A DNA stretch of 64,000 nucleotides, taken from NCBI RefSeq assembly GCF_014203555.1, contig NZ_JACHJH010000001.1, positions 606,013-670,012 on the forward strand. The letters run 5' to 3'. The notes below the pieces were generated by a model. That model searched no databases. It had not been told where the DNA came from and worked only from the letters and a program-made list of their open reading frames with translations. The number at the start of each line of letters is the position of its first letter. Position 1 is the first letter of the stretch. The DNA comes from Streptomyces olivoverticillatus (GTDB taxonomy: Bacteria; Actinomycetota; Actinomycetes; Streptomycetales; Streptomycetaceae). Below are positions 8,320 to 16,590 of this stretch, piece after piece. Position numbers and translations under genes: made by a program.

Positions 8320-9036
8320 CTAGTACCACTGATTGGCCTGCCAGAACGACCAGGCGCCGCAGGGGCTGCCGTAGCGCTCGTTCATGTAGCCCAGGCCCCA
8401 CTTGATCTGGGTGGCCGGGTTGGTGCGCCAGTCGGAGCCCGCGGACTCCATCTTGGTGCCGGGCAGCGCCTGGACGAGCCCGTACGCGCCGGAGGAGGAG
8501 TTGGTGGCCGTGTAGTCCCAGGTGCTCTCGTTGTTCACGATGTTGCTGAAGCACTGGAACTGGTCGCCGGGAACCATCTGCCGGGCCATCGCCTGGACGT
8601 CGGCCACCGAGTAGGAACCCTTGACCGCAAAGTCGGAGGCGTCGCGCGTGGCGGAACGGCTGGTGAGGCCGTCCTTGTCCTCGTGCTCCTTGGCGGCCTT
8701 CTCCTCGGCTGCCTTCTTCTCCTTCGCCTCCGCGGCGTCCTTCTTCGCGGTGGCGTCCTCGGCGGCCTGCTTGCGCGCGGCCTCCTCGGCGTCCTTCTTC
8801 GCAGCGGAGTCGGCGGCGTCGGCCTGCGTGTCCGCCTGCTGCTTGAGGGAAGCCGTCTGGACCTGCGCGCCCTGTCCGGCGGGAATCTCCGCGAGGAGCG
8901 TGGTGTCCGCGGCGGTGGCCTCGACCCGGTCGGTCGTGCCTTGGTCGTTGCCCGCGGCGACACCCACGACGGCGCCCACGGTGGTGACCGCGGTGGCGGA
9001 CGCCACGGCGAATCCCCGGACCGAAATCCGGCTCAC
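8320..9036 (-). CDS. Secreted lytic-transglycosylase-like protein
   Basis: A 238-residue exported protein. An N-terminal signal sequence (SVRGFAVASATAVTTVGAVVGVAAG) is followed by an Ala/Lys/Glu-rich coiled-coil stretch (about residues 75-135). The C-terminal domain resembles SLT/resuscitation-factor folds: CFSNIVNNESTWDY holds the likely catalytic Glu, followed by SSGAYGLVQALPGTKM and WGLGYMNERYGSPCGAW. It likely cleaves peptidoglycan during growth or spore revival. GTG 9036 is chosen because GGAAGGA lies 6 nt upstream. It has a long upstream region without genes. Confidence 0.88.
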   Translation of the reverse strand: MSRISVRGFAVASATAVTTVGAVVGVAAGNDQGTTDRVEATAADTTLLAEIPAGQGAQVQTASLKQQADTQADAADSAAKKDAEEAARKQAAEDATAKKDAAEAKEKKAAEEKAAKEHEDKDGLTSRSATRDASDFAVKGSYSVADVQAMARQMVPGDQFQCFSNIVNNESTWDYTATNSSSGAYGLVQALPGTKMESAGSDWRTNPATQIKWGLGYMNERYGSPCGAWSFWQANQWY

Positions 9037-9462
9037 ACGGTTTCCTTCCAGCATCGCCCGCATAGGTGACCTCGCGGACGCGATCGTGCCCCTGGCACTG
9101 GCCTCCGATAGGACCGGACCCGAATGACGGGCGACCGGCTGGTCACAGGAGGCGCTGACCCGGTGGGCCCTCCCGTGAAGGAGGTCCGCATGGTGCTCGG
9201 GCGGCATACGGCGACGCTGTGGAATTGTGTTCCGCACTACCCCCAGAGGGGCTCAAGTGCCGTATGCGGGGCCTGACAGGACCCAGACTCTGCCCGAACG
9301 GCACGCTCCGAGGCAATTCTTGGTCACGTGGGAAAGCTCACACCCCGTTTACCCGACCGGTTTTCCGGAAACATCCGCGCCGCGAAACAGCGCGCGGCTA
9401 AGCTCCTCGGCCCTGCCGCGCGCTGCCACCGGACGTATCCGCCGGAGCCCCTACCGGAGCCC
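9037..9462 (-). promoter_or_regulatory. Long untranslated/promoter region of the transglycosylase gene
   Basis: This 426-bp stretch holds no convincing gene. On the minus strand it contains an imperfect palindrome GGAACACAATTCC (9221-9233) and a distant inverted repeat GCATACGGC / GCCGTATGC (9204-9212 and 9259-9267). Streptomyces genes for similar wall hydrolases often carry a c-di-AMP (ydaO) riboswitch. I looked for its conserved blocks and did not find them. Confidence 0.4.
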
Positions 9463-10782
9463 TCAGATGCGGCCGTCCTCCAGCATTTCGGTCACCAGCG
9501 CCGCAATCGGCGAACGCTCCGAACGCGTCAGCGTCACGTGCGAGAAGAGGGGGTGCCCCTTCAGCTTCTCCACCACGGCCACCACCCCGTCGTAGCGCCC
9601 CACGCGGAGGTTGTCGCGCTGCGCCACGTCATGGGTGAGGACCACCCGGGAGTTGGCGCCGATCCGCGACAGGACGGTCAGCAGCACGTTCCGTTCGAGG
9701 GACTGCGCCTCGTCGACGATCACGAACGCGTCGTGCAGCGAGCGGCCGCGGATGTGGGTCAGCGGCAGCACCTCCAGCATGCCGCGGCCCACGACCTCCT
9801 CGATCACCTCGGCCGTCGTCACCGCGGAGAGGGTGTCGAAGACCGCCTGGGCCCAGGGGCTCATCTTCTCCGCCTCACTGCCCGGCAGATACCCCAACTC
9901 CTGGCCGCCCACCGCGTACAGCGGCCGGAAGACCATCACCTTGCGGTGCTGGCGGCGCTCCAGCACCGCCTCCAGGCCGGCGCACAGCGCCAGCGCCGAC
10001 TTGCCCGTGCCGGCCCGGCCGCCCATGGAGACGATGCCGATCTCGGGATCCAGCAGCAGGTCCAGCGCGACGCGCTGCTCGGCGCTGCGGCCGTGGATGC
10101 CGAATGCCTCGCGGTCGCCCCGCACCAGCCGCACCGAGCCGTCCGCCGCCACCCGGCCCAGCGCCTTGCCGCGCTCGGACTGCAACACCAGCCCCGTGTG
10201 CACCGGCAGTTCGGCTGCTTCGGGGATGTCGACGCGCTCGGCGGCGAAGAGTTCGTCCACCTGATCGGCCGTGACCGCGAGCTCCGCCATCCCCGTCCAG
10301 CCCGAATCGGTGATGGCGAGCTCCGCGCGGTACTCCTCGGCCAGCAGCCCCACCGACGACGCCTTGATCCGCAGCGGCAGGTCCTTGGAGACGACGGTGA
10401 CGTCGTACCCCTCGGCCTGGAGGTTGCGGGCGACGGCGAGGATGCGCGAGTCGTTGTCGCCGAGGCGGAAGCCGGCCGGCAGTATGCCCGGGTCCGAGTG
10501 GTTGAGCTCCACGCGGAGGGTGCCGCCCAGCTCACCGATCGGGATGGGCGAATCGAGCCTGCCGAACTGCACCCGGTACTCGTCCAGCAGGCGCAGGGCC
10601 TTGCGGGCGAAGTAGCCGAGCTCGGGGTGGTGCCTCTTGGCCTCCAACTCCGTGACCACCACGACGGGGAGCACGACCTCGTGCTCCTCGAAGCGGGACA
10701 TGGCTCCTGGATCGGCCAGCAGCACGCTGGTGTCGAGGACATAGGTGCGCCGGTCGCCAACACGGCGCTTCTTGCTGGTCAC
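9463..10782 (-). CDS. PIN-PhoH fusion protein (PhoH2-like NTPase/RNase)
   Basis: A 439-residue protein. The N-terminal PIN nuclease domain ([17 protein letters not shown], then D residues in [15 protein letters not shown]) is fused to a C-terminal PhoH P-loop ATPase domain. Walker A is [15 protein letters not shown] and Walker B is [14 protein letters not shown]. PhoH2-type proteins are ATP-driven RNA-unwinding ribonucleases. Two adjacent GTG codons (10785 and 10782) are possible starts; GAGGGGG lies about 11-14 nt upstream. About 360 bp of non-coding sequence separates it from the upstream prenyltransferase gene. Confidence 0.92.
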   Translation of the reverse strand: MTSKKRRVGDRRTYVLDTSVLLADPGAMSRFEEHEVVLPVVVVTELEAKRHHPELGYFARKALRLLDEYRVQFGRLDSPIPIGELGGTLRVELNHSDPGILPAGFRLGDNDSRILAVARNLQAEGYDVTVVSKDLPLRIKASSVGLLAEEYRAELAITDSGWTGMAELAVTADQVDELFAAERVDIPEAAELPVHTGLVLQSERGKALGRVAADGSVRLVRGDREAFGIHGRSAEQRVALDLLLDPEIGIVSMGGRAGTGKSALALCAGLEAVLERRQHRKVMVFRPLYAVGGQELGYLPGSEAEKMSPWAQAVFDTLSAVTTAEVIEEVVGRGMLEVLPLTHIRGRSLHDAFVIVDEAQSLERNVLLTVLSRIGANSRVVLTHDVAQRDNLRVGRYDGVVAVVEKLKGHPLFSHVTLTRSERSPIAALVTEMLEDGRI

Positions 10783-10785
10783 CAC

Positions 10786-11143
10786 GGGTGGACGAACCCC
10801 CTCGGGGAGAGGTAAGGGCGCGACGAGGTCGCGGGGAATGGGCCGGGTCCGTGCCCTTTGAGGGGCGGCCTGCCGGCCCCCCGCGACCGCCGTGCGGCCA
10901 GTCACATCCGCTCGGTCCGCACGGTCGTCGTCCTGGTGCAAAGGGCCTCCCGGGCGGACGGCCCCATGCCGTCCGCTGGCAGAGCGACGGTCCCAGTTCC
11001 GACCGTCGGCCTGGAGGGGATATTCCCGCTCCACCGCGAGACCATGCAACGGCATATGCGACGCGCAGTTGAACGATTGATCCGCCGTTACCCGTACTGC
11101 TGTTCCCCTGGGGTTCGCTGTCGTCGCTCCGTCAGCCGGAGTG
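10786..11143. other. Intergenic region between PhoH and prenyltransferase genes
   Basis: No gene is supported in these 358 bp. Several short GC-rich dyads are present, for example GGACGGCCCCATGCCGTCC near 10955-10975, but there is no clear terminator or riboswitch. It probably carries the phoH promoter and leader. Confidence 0.4.
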
Positions 11144-11905
11144 TCAGCCCCCGTACCGCCGGTGGCGCGCCGCGTAGTCGCGCAGGGCCCGCAGGAAGTC
11201 GACCTTCCGGAAGGCGGGCCAGAAGACCTCGCAGAAGTAGTACTCCGAGTGCGCGCTCTGCCAGAGCATGAAGCCGGAGAGGCGCTGCTCACCGCTGGTG
11301 CGGATGATGAGGTCGGGGTCGGGCTGGCCGCGGGTGTAGAGGTGCTTGGTGATGTGGTCGACGTCGACCATCTCGGCCAGCTCCTCGTGGGAGGTGCCGT
11401 TCTCCGCGGCTTCCAGGATGAGGGAGCGGACCGCGTCCGCGATCTCCTGCCGCCCGCCGTAGCCGACGGCGACGTTGACCAGTATTCCCTTGGTGTCGAT
11501 GGTGTCCTGCTCGGCCTCCTTGAGCACGGACTGGGTCCGGGCGGGGAGCAGGTCGAGGGTGCCGACGTGGTGGACGCGCCAGCGGCCGTCGGCGGCCAGG
11601 CCGCGGACGGTGTTCTCGATGATGCCGAGCAGCGGGTTGAGCTCCTCGGCGGGCCGGTCGAGGTTGTCCGTGGAGAGCATCCAGAGCGTGACGACCTCGA
11701 CGTCGGTCTCGGCGCACCAGCCGAGCAGCTCCTGGATCTTGTCGGCGCCCGCCTGGTGGCCCTGCTCGGTGGTCCGGCCGTCGGCGCGGGCCCAGCGGCG
11801 GTTGCCGTCGAGGATGACGCCGATGTGCTTGGGCACCTGGGCGTGGTCGAGGCGGCCCTCCACCCGGCGTGCGTAAAGCCTGTACACCAGGTCGCGCAAC
11901 TTCAC
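11144..11905 (-). CDS. Isoprenyl transferase (cis-prenyltransferase, UppS-like)
   Basis: A 253-residue cis-prenyltransferase that condenses isopentenyl diphosphate to a Z-polyprenyl diphosphate, the lipid-carrier precursor for wall synthesis. Family signatures are [13 protein letters not shown] (catalytic Asp), [29 protein letters not shown], and near the end [29 protein letters not shown]. The GTG start at 11905 is chosen over upstream ATGs because it gives the usual N-terminus [14 protein letters not shown] and follows GGAAG. Confidence 0.92.
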   Translation of the reverse strand: MKLRDLVYRLYARRVEGRLDHAQVPKHIGVILDGNRRWARADGRTTEQGHQAGADKIQELLGWCAETDVEVVTLWMLSTDNLDRPAEELNPLLGIIENTVRGLAADGRWRVHHVGTLDLLPARTQSVLKEAEQDTIDTKGILVNVAVGYGGRQEIADAVRSLILEAAENGTSHEELAEMVDVDHITKHLYTRGQPDPDLIIRTSGEQRLSGFMLWQSAHSEYYFCEVFWPAFRKVDFLRALRDYAARHRRYGG

Positions 11906-12016
11906 GTCTTCCTGCCCCTCCATGCCACGGCGGTCGCCCCGAAGGCGCCACCCTACTGCCAGCGTGTCGCGAGAGCCCAACTAGCCCTGTCACAAGACCG
12001 TGATAGTCAGTGGCAC

Positions 12017-13054
12017 ATGACCGATCCCTCGCTCTACCGCGCGGCCGAAACGCGCTACGACTCCATGGAGTACCGGCGCTCGGGCCGCAGCGGGCTCAAG
12101 CTGCCCGCCATCTCCCTGGGACTGTGGCACAACTTCGGCGACGACCGCACCCTCGACTCGCAGCGGGCCACCCTGCGCCGCGCCTTCGACCTGGGCGTCA
12201 CGCACTTCGACCTGGCCAACAACTACGGGCCGCCGCCCGGATCCGCCGAGCTGAACTTCGGCAAGATTTTCGCCCAGGATTTCCGGCCATACCGGGACGA
12301 AATCATCCTGTCGACGAAGGCCGGCTATCTGATGCATCCCGGCCCGTACGGCGAATGGGGCTCGCGGAAGTACCTGCTGTCCTCGCTCGACGCGTCGTTG
12401 GCCCGAATGGGTGTTGATTACGTCGACATCTTCTATTCGCACCGATTCGACCCGCACACGCCGCTGGAGGAGACGATGGGCGCCCTGGCGTCCGCGGTCC
12501 ATCAGGGCAAGGCGCTCTACGCCGGCGTGTCCTCCTACAACGCCCAGCAGACCCGGGAAGCCGCCCGGCTGCTGCGCGAAATGGGCGTCCCCGCCCTTAT
12601 CCACCAGCCGTCCTATTCGATGATCAATCGCTGGACGGAGGAGGACGGGCTGCTCGACGCCCTGGAAGAGGAGGGCATGGGCTGCATCTCCTTCGCGCCG
12701 CTCGCGCAGGGTCTGCTGACCGACAAATACCTGCACGGCGTCCCCGAGGGCTCGCGGGCCGCGCAGGGCACGTCACTGGACCCCCAGCTGCTCACCGAGG
12801 ACGTGGTCCGCAGGCTGCGCGGGCTGAACGAGATCGCCGCGCGGCGCGGGCAGTCGCTGGCGCAGCTCGCCCTGAACTGGGTGCTGCGGGACGACCGGAT
12901 GACCTCGGCGCTGATCGGCGCCTCCAGCGTCCGGCAGCTGGAGGCGAACGTGGCGGCGCTCGGCGCGCCGGAGATCACCAAGGAGGAGCTGGCCGAAATC
13001 GATACCTTCGCGGTGAACACGGAGGGCGTCAACATCTGGGCGGCGCGCGGTTGA
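12017..13054 (+). CDS. Aldo/keto reductase (YghZ-like)
   Basis: A 345-residue NADPH-dependent aldo/keto reductase. The beta8/alpha8 barrel residues are visible: Asp and Tyr of the tetrad in THFDLANNYG, Lys in ILSTKAGY and His in YVDIFYSHRFD. The MEYRRSGRSGLKLPAISLGLWHNFGDD opening matches the AKR14-type subgroup related to E. coli YghZ, which reduces L-glyceraldehyde 3-phosphate and methylglyoxal-like aldehydes. Its substrate here is inferred only. The ATG at 12017 has a weak ribosome site. A terminator lies about 170 bp downstream. Confidence 0.92.
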   Translation: MTDPSLYRAAETRYDSMEYRRSGRSGLKLPAISLGLWHNFGDDRTLDSQRATLRRAFDLGVTHFDLANNYGPPPGSAELNFGKIFAQDFRPYRDEIILSTKAGYLMHPGPYGEWGSRKYLLSSLDASLARMGVDYVDIFYSHRFDPHTPLEETMGALASAVHQGKALYAGVSSYNAQQTREAARLLREMGVPALIHQPSYSMINRWTEEDGLLDALEEEGMGCISFAPLAQGLLTDKYLHGVPEGSRAAQGTSLDPQLLTEDVVRRLRGLNEIAARRGQSLAQLALNWVLRDDRMTSALIGASSVRQLEANVAALGAPEITKEELAEIDTFAVNTEGVNIWAARG

Positions 13055-13224
13055 TTTCCGCCGGCACGGAAGTGGGGCGGGAGATTTGCGGGCCGCGCGG
13101 AAGATTCTTCCGGCTGCGGCGGCGGATTTCCGGGCCGGAGCGCGCCGATTCCCTAGATCAACTTCCCCGTTTGCTCCCTGCGTTAACGACACCGACACGG
13201 AGAGTGATGAAGGGGAAAGAAAAA

Positions 13225-13259
13225 CGGGCCGGTCCGTGGGGGGGATACGGACCGGCCCG
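13225..13259. terminator. Terminator after the aldo/keto reductase gene
   Basis: A 13-bp perfect stem CGGGCCGGTCCGT / ACGGACCGGCCCG with a G-rich 9-nt loop. A-rich sequence before the stem provides a U tract for minus-strand transcripts too. Confidence 0.88.
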
Positions 13260-13572
13260 AGGGGGGGTTTCCACCATAACCGGTTCGAGGCCGTGGTTCG
13301 CGCACCAACGGGGGTGACAGTGCGTGGCGTGCTGACTTGTGACCTTCTTGATGATCTTGAACAGGCCAGCGGGCAGGGTCGCTTCACCCGGCGCCGGGCC
13401 CGCCAGCACTGGGCCTACGGCGTAGAACCAGCCATTCAGCGCACGGCCGGAAGTCGACCCGCCATTTCCTCCGGAAACGTTGCCGGAACGTCATCATCGG
13501 CTTGACGGGGATCGGCCTGACGGGGCCAGACGGGGCCGCAAGCGGACCCGGCGGGACCTGGCTCCGCGAAAA
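13260..13572. other. Intergenic region with an uncertain small reading frame
   Basis: No gene is firmly supported. On the minus strand, a frame opening at GTG 13409 is unusually GC-biased at the third codon position for about 40 codons and encodes GLFKIIKKVTSQHATHCHPRW and onward. It lacks a ribosome site and runs through the terminator at 13225-13259 to a stop at 13158. A plus-strand frame ending at 13505 has poor codon bias. Confidence 0.3.
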
Positions 13573-14292
13573 TCACCCCGCCGTCCATGCACCCAGAAGG
13601 ATGCCGAGCCAAGCCCCGGCGATCATGAATGGCCCCAGGGGCATCACCGCCCCCCGCCCTTCCCTCGCCAGCAGCCACCAGCTGTAGGCCGAGCCCAGCA
13701 GGAGGCCGGCGAGGGTGCCGAGGAGCAGCGGCCACCAGCCGTACCAGCCGAGGGCGCAGCCCAGGGCTGCCGCGAGCTTGACGTCGCCGAAGCCGAGCCC
13801 CGCCGAGTGCAACAGGTGCAGGGCTAGATAGCCGCCGCCCAGCGCCAGGCCGCCCAGCAGGGACCGCGGCCAGACCCCCGCGGCGCCGGGTATCAGCGCG
13901 GCCACGCCCAGCAGGGCGGCCATCCCCGCCGCGAGCGGCAGCGTCAGCACGTCCGGCAGCCGCCGCACCGACCAGTCCACCCCCGCCAGCAGCACCGCCA
14001 CCGGGGCCGCCGCCAGCCACACCGCCAGCTCCGGCCGCGCGCCCACGGCCGCCGCCGACACCGCGCACACCAGCGCCGCCACCAGCGCGGGCCACAGCGC
14101 CCCCGGCCCGTACCTCCCTCCGCACACCCGGCAGCGCGCCGGACCGGCCCAGCCCGCGACGGCGTGCCCGCACGGACCGGACGAACGCCACGCCTCCTCC
14201 GGCTCCACCGACAGCCGGTACCGAGCGCGCGGCACCAACGCGCCCGTCGCGGCGCCGAACAGGGCGGAGAGGAGGATCAACAGCGAGTACAT
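13573..14292 (-). CDS. Prepilin peptidase (A24 family, TadV-like)
   Basis: A 239-residue integral membrane aspartyl protease that cleaves type IV prepilin leaders at the cytoplasmic face. The two catalytic aspartates lie in GVDWSVRRLPD and GLGFGDVKLAAALG. An N-terminal zinc-type Cys cluster (GPCGH and CRVCGGRYG) is present, and at least six hydrophobic segments are visible. It is the only prepilin peptidase in the window and probably processes the Flp pilin and TadE-type pseudopilins encoded at 36-43 kb, although it is about 22 kb from that cluster. Confidence 0.93.
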   Translation of the reverse strand: MYSLLILLSALFGAATGALVPRARYRLSVEPEEAWRSSGPCGHAVAGWAGPARCRVCGGRYGPGALWPALVAALVCAVSAAAVGARPELAVWLAAAPVAVLLAGVDWSVRRLPDVLTLPLAAGMAALLGVAALIPGAAGVWPRSLLGGLALGGGYLALHLLHSAGLGFGDVKLAAALGCALGWYGWWPLLLGTLAGLLLGSAYSWWLLAREGRGAVMPLGPFMIAGAWLGILLGAWTAG

Positions 14293-14350
14293 GCCCCGAG
14301 GTTACGGATTTCCGGCGATCTACGCCGGGGCCTGTGGATAACCTTGCTCC

Positions 14351-14701
14351 ATGGCTCACTGGCAGGACGGACCGGCCCAACTCCGCGTCCCGGACGGCCC
14401 GGTGGTCCCCCTGGAGATCGCCGCCTCCTGGCACGCCCGCACCCGTGGCCTCCTGGGTCGCGACGGAGTTCACGGCGCGCTGCTCCTCACCCCGGCCGCC
14501 AGCGTCCACACTTTCCGGATGCGCTTTCCCATCGACGTGGCGCATCTCGACCGCGAGTTCGTCGTCCTGAGCGTGCGCACCATGCGTCCCGGCCGACTCG
14601 GCGCGCCCCGGCCGAGGGCGCGCCACGTCCTGGAGTCGGCGGCAGGGGCGATGGCGGGGTGGGGCATCCGCCCGGGCGTACGGCTCGACGTCCTCGGCTG
14701 A
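14351..14701 (+). CDS. DUF192 family protein
   Basis: A 116-residue protein with DUF192 signatures: EIAASWHARTRGLLGRDGVHGALLLTPAASVHTFRMRFPIDVAHLD, then VLESAAGAMAGWGIRPG. The family has a compact beta-rich fold and no well-defined function; many members are periplasmic or exported, but no signal peptide is visible here. It is divergent from the prepilin peptidase gene with 58 bp between them. Confidence 0.88.
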   Translation: MAHWQDGPAQLRVPDGPVVPLEIAASWHARTRGLLGRDGVHGALLLTPAASVHTFRMRFPIDVAHLDREFVVLSVRTMRPGRLGAPRPRARHVLESAAGAMAGWGIRPGVRLDVLG

Positions 14702-14730
14702 CGCCTCGGCCGTCAGGTCCGCTTCGACTA

Positions 14731-15237
14731 TCAGCACCGCGCTTCCGTATACGACACCGCTCCCCCGAGCGGCAGGCTGACCCACACCGTCGTCCCTTCG
14801 TCGGCCGGTACGGGCTTCCCCACGCCCCACTTTCCACGGCACTCCCGCACCACACACGCCAGCAGCAACAGCAGCCGCTTACGGCCTGCGGCGCAGATCG
14901 CGGTGGCCACGGGGTCGTGATGCCGGGCGGGATGCGGGTCCCAGAGGACGGTCCGCAGGGCGCTGTCACGCCAGGACAGGGAGAGGTACAGCGCCTCCCC
15001 CGGCGCGAAACGTGCTGCGCACGCGACGAGTTCGCTGGCGACGAGGGTGCCGGGCTCGGCCAGAGCCGCCAGGCCGTGGGCGTACAGGGCGGTACGGACG
15101 GTGTCCCGCGCGACGGCTGCGGACCGGGGTTCGCCGGGGACGGTGAAGCTGTACGCGAGTGCGGCGGGCTTGCGGGTGGGGTGCGTGATGCCCTGCGGGC
15201 GGGCGGGGACGAGCGGGCAGATGCGGCTGCTGGACAT
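14731..15237 (-). CDS. ATP-binding protein (SpoIIAB/RsbW-like HATPase fold)
   Basis: A 168-residue protein of the GHKL-type regulatory ATPases that are abundant in Streptomyces and usually encoded beside XRE/DUF5753 and DUF397 genes. SFTVPGEPRSAAVARDTVRTAL and LVASELVACAARFAPGEALYLSL mark the fold. The normal N-box in this family reads ELVTNAVRH; here the Asn is missing (ELVACAARF), so Mg-ATP binding may be altered or lost. The ATG at 15237 has GGGAG upstream. It is divergent from the XRE regulator gene that completes the trio. Confidence 0.8.
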   Translation of the reverse strand: MSSSRICPLVPARPQGITHPTRKPAALAYSFTVPGEPRSAAVARDTVRTALYAHGLAALAEPGTLVASELVACAARFAPGEALYLSLSWRDSALRTVLWDPHPARHHDPVATAICAAGRKRLLLLLACVVRECRGKWGVGKPVPADEGTTVWVSLPLGGAVSYTEARC

Positions 15238-15504
15238 ACGGCGCTCCCGTGGTGGGGGTGGGTGAGGTGATCGGCCGCCGGTGGCTCGTCTCCCTGACGC
15301 GGGCACGCCTCTCCCAGGGCAGGAGGGTTCTGGGCATGCCCACGCGATGCACTTCCGGCTGCGCCGTGCGCTTGGCCTTGCACCACTGAAGGTAGGCGGC
15401 GGCAGGATCAAATGGCCACCTACACCGGCACCTTGACCACTTTCGAGGGAATGCCGACACCGTCGGGGCGCGAACCACTCGCTGCCGCCTATAAGAAAGA
15501 GGCC

Positions 15505-16356
15505 ATGGGCCCAAGGACATCACCTACAGAACACCAGAGGCGCCTCGGTCACGAGCTGAACAAGATGCGCCTGGCCGCAGGAGTGAGCGCGGAGGCCGTC
15601 GCCTCGCTGCTTGGCGTAGATCGCAGCAAGATCTCCAACATTGAAAGGGGCATGAGGGCCATCAGTCCCGAGCGACTGAGGAGTTGGGCGTGCCACTGCG
15701 CGTGCTCGGACGCCTCCTACGTCGAGGCACTGGCCAAGATGGCGCAGTCAAGGACCAGAGGGTGGTGGGAGCGCTACAGGGGTGTGCTTCCGGGCGGGCT
15801 ACTCGACATCGCGGAGATGGAGGCGTACGCAATGCGCCTGCGGACCGCTCACTCAGTACACATCCCCGGGCTGCTTCAGACAGTGGACCACGCACGCACG
15901 ATCTTCGGTGCGGTGGTGCCGCCATTGCCGGAACAAGAACTGGAACTACGTCTGGTTCATCGCCTGGAACGGCAACGGATTCTCACGCAAGAGGACCCCC
16001 CGGAGTACTACGGCATCATCCACGAGGCAGCACTGCGCATGCAGTTCGGTGGACGGTCAGTGGCACGGGCACAGCTTGAACACCTGATCAACATGTCAGA
16101 GCTCAGTCACGTAACCCTGCGTGTCCTACCGGTGGCCAGCGGGGCTTTCCCCGGAGCCGGGCAAACGCTCGTCTACGCCGAGGCCGAAGTGGCCCAGCTC
16201 GACACTGTGCAAATCGACAGCACACACGGGCCGGATTTTCTATACGGTGACACTCAGTTGGCCAAGTACCGTGGACAACTGGACTGGCTGGAACGCCTGG
16301 CTCTCGAACCGGACGACTCTCGAAAGTTCATCCACGACATCTCCCGTCAACTGTAA
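15505..16356 (+). CDS. XRE-family regulator with DUF5753 domain
   Basis: A 283-residue protein. An N-terminal helix-turn-helix (RRLGHELNKMRLAAGVSAEAVASLLGVDRSKISNIERGMRAIS) is followed by the DUF5753 domain (AYAMRLRTAHSVHIPGLLQTVDHARTIF through IDSTHGPDFLYGD). Such WhiJ-like regulators pair with small DUF397 proteins and HATPase-like partners to control differentiation or antibiotic production. I chose ATG 15505 (AAAGAGG just upstream, family-typical N-terminus MGPRTSPTEHQRR); an in-frame ATG at 15412 would add 31 residues. The DUF397-like gene follows after 14 nt. Confidence 0.88.
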   Translation: MGPRTSPTEHQRRLGHELNKMRLAAGVSAEAVASLLGVDRSKISNIERGMRAISPERLRSWACHCACSDASYVEALAKMAQSRTRGWWERYRGVLPGGLLDIAEMEAYAMRLRTAHSVHIPGLLQTVDHARTIFGAVVPPLPEQELELRLVHRLERQRILTQEDPPEYYGIIHEAALRMQFGGRSVARAQLEHLINMSELSHVTLRVLPVASGAFPGAGQTLVYAEAEVAQLDTVQIDSTHGPDFLYGDTQLAKYRGQLDWLERLALEPDDSRKFIHDISRQL

Positions 16357-16370
16357 GGAGCCGCACTCAA

Positions 16371-16562
16371 ATGCCGCACATCACCTGGGAAGAGCCCTTC
16401 TGCGGCGAAGGCAGCGCCTGCTTTCGCATAGGCACCGACATAGCTGGCAACGCCTACATAGCCGTCGCAGGCGCCGAGGACCACTACCTCACCGACTCCC
16501 GCGAAGCCCTGCGCGCCCTCATCCGCGACATCAAGGACGGCAAAGCCGACCACCTGCTCTGA
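16371..16562 (+). CDS. DUF397-like small protein
   Basis: A 63-residue acidic protein 14 nt downstream of the XRE/DUF5753 gene. It follows the DUF397 layout (an aromatic-Gly/Cys-rich start, a central beta hairpin and a C-terminal helix ending in a D-rich motif) but diverges from the usual KSSYSGG...DSKD sequence. Residues ITWEEPFCGEGSACFRIG and SREALRALIRDIKDGKADHLL carry the likeness. By analogy it modulates the neighbouring regulator; this rests on gene position more than sequence. Confidence 0.75.
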   Translation: MPHITWEEPFCGEGSACFRIGTDIAGNAYIAVAGAEDHYLTDSREALRALIRDIKDGKADHLL

Positions 16563-16563
16563 C

Positions 16564-16590
16564 ACCGGGCTCCCGCGATGCGGGCCCGGT
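16564..16590. terminator. Terminator between converging regulator genes
   Basis: An interrupted stem (ACCGGG...CCCGC-GAT-GCGGG...CCCGGT) fills the 28-bp gap between the DUF397-like gene and the end of the next XRE gene. Confidence 0.7.

Noticed and set aside
9037..9462. c-di-AMP (ydaO) riboswitch upstream of the transglycosylase gene
   Set aside because: The conserved blocks I know (GGGGTGAAT-like and CAGCTAACC-GGTAGGC-like) are not found on the minus strand; only short unrelated dyads are present.
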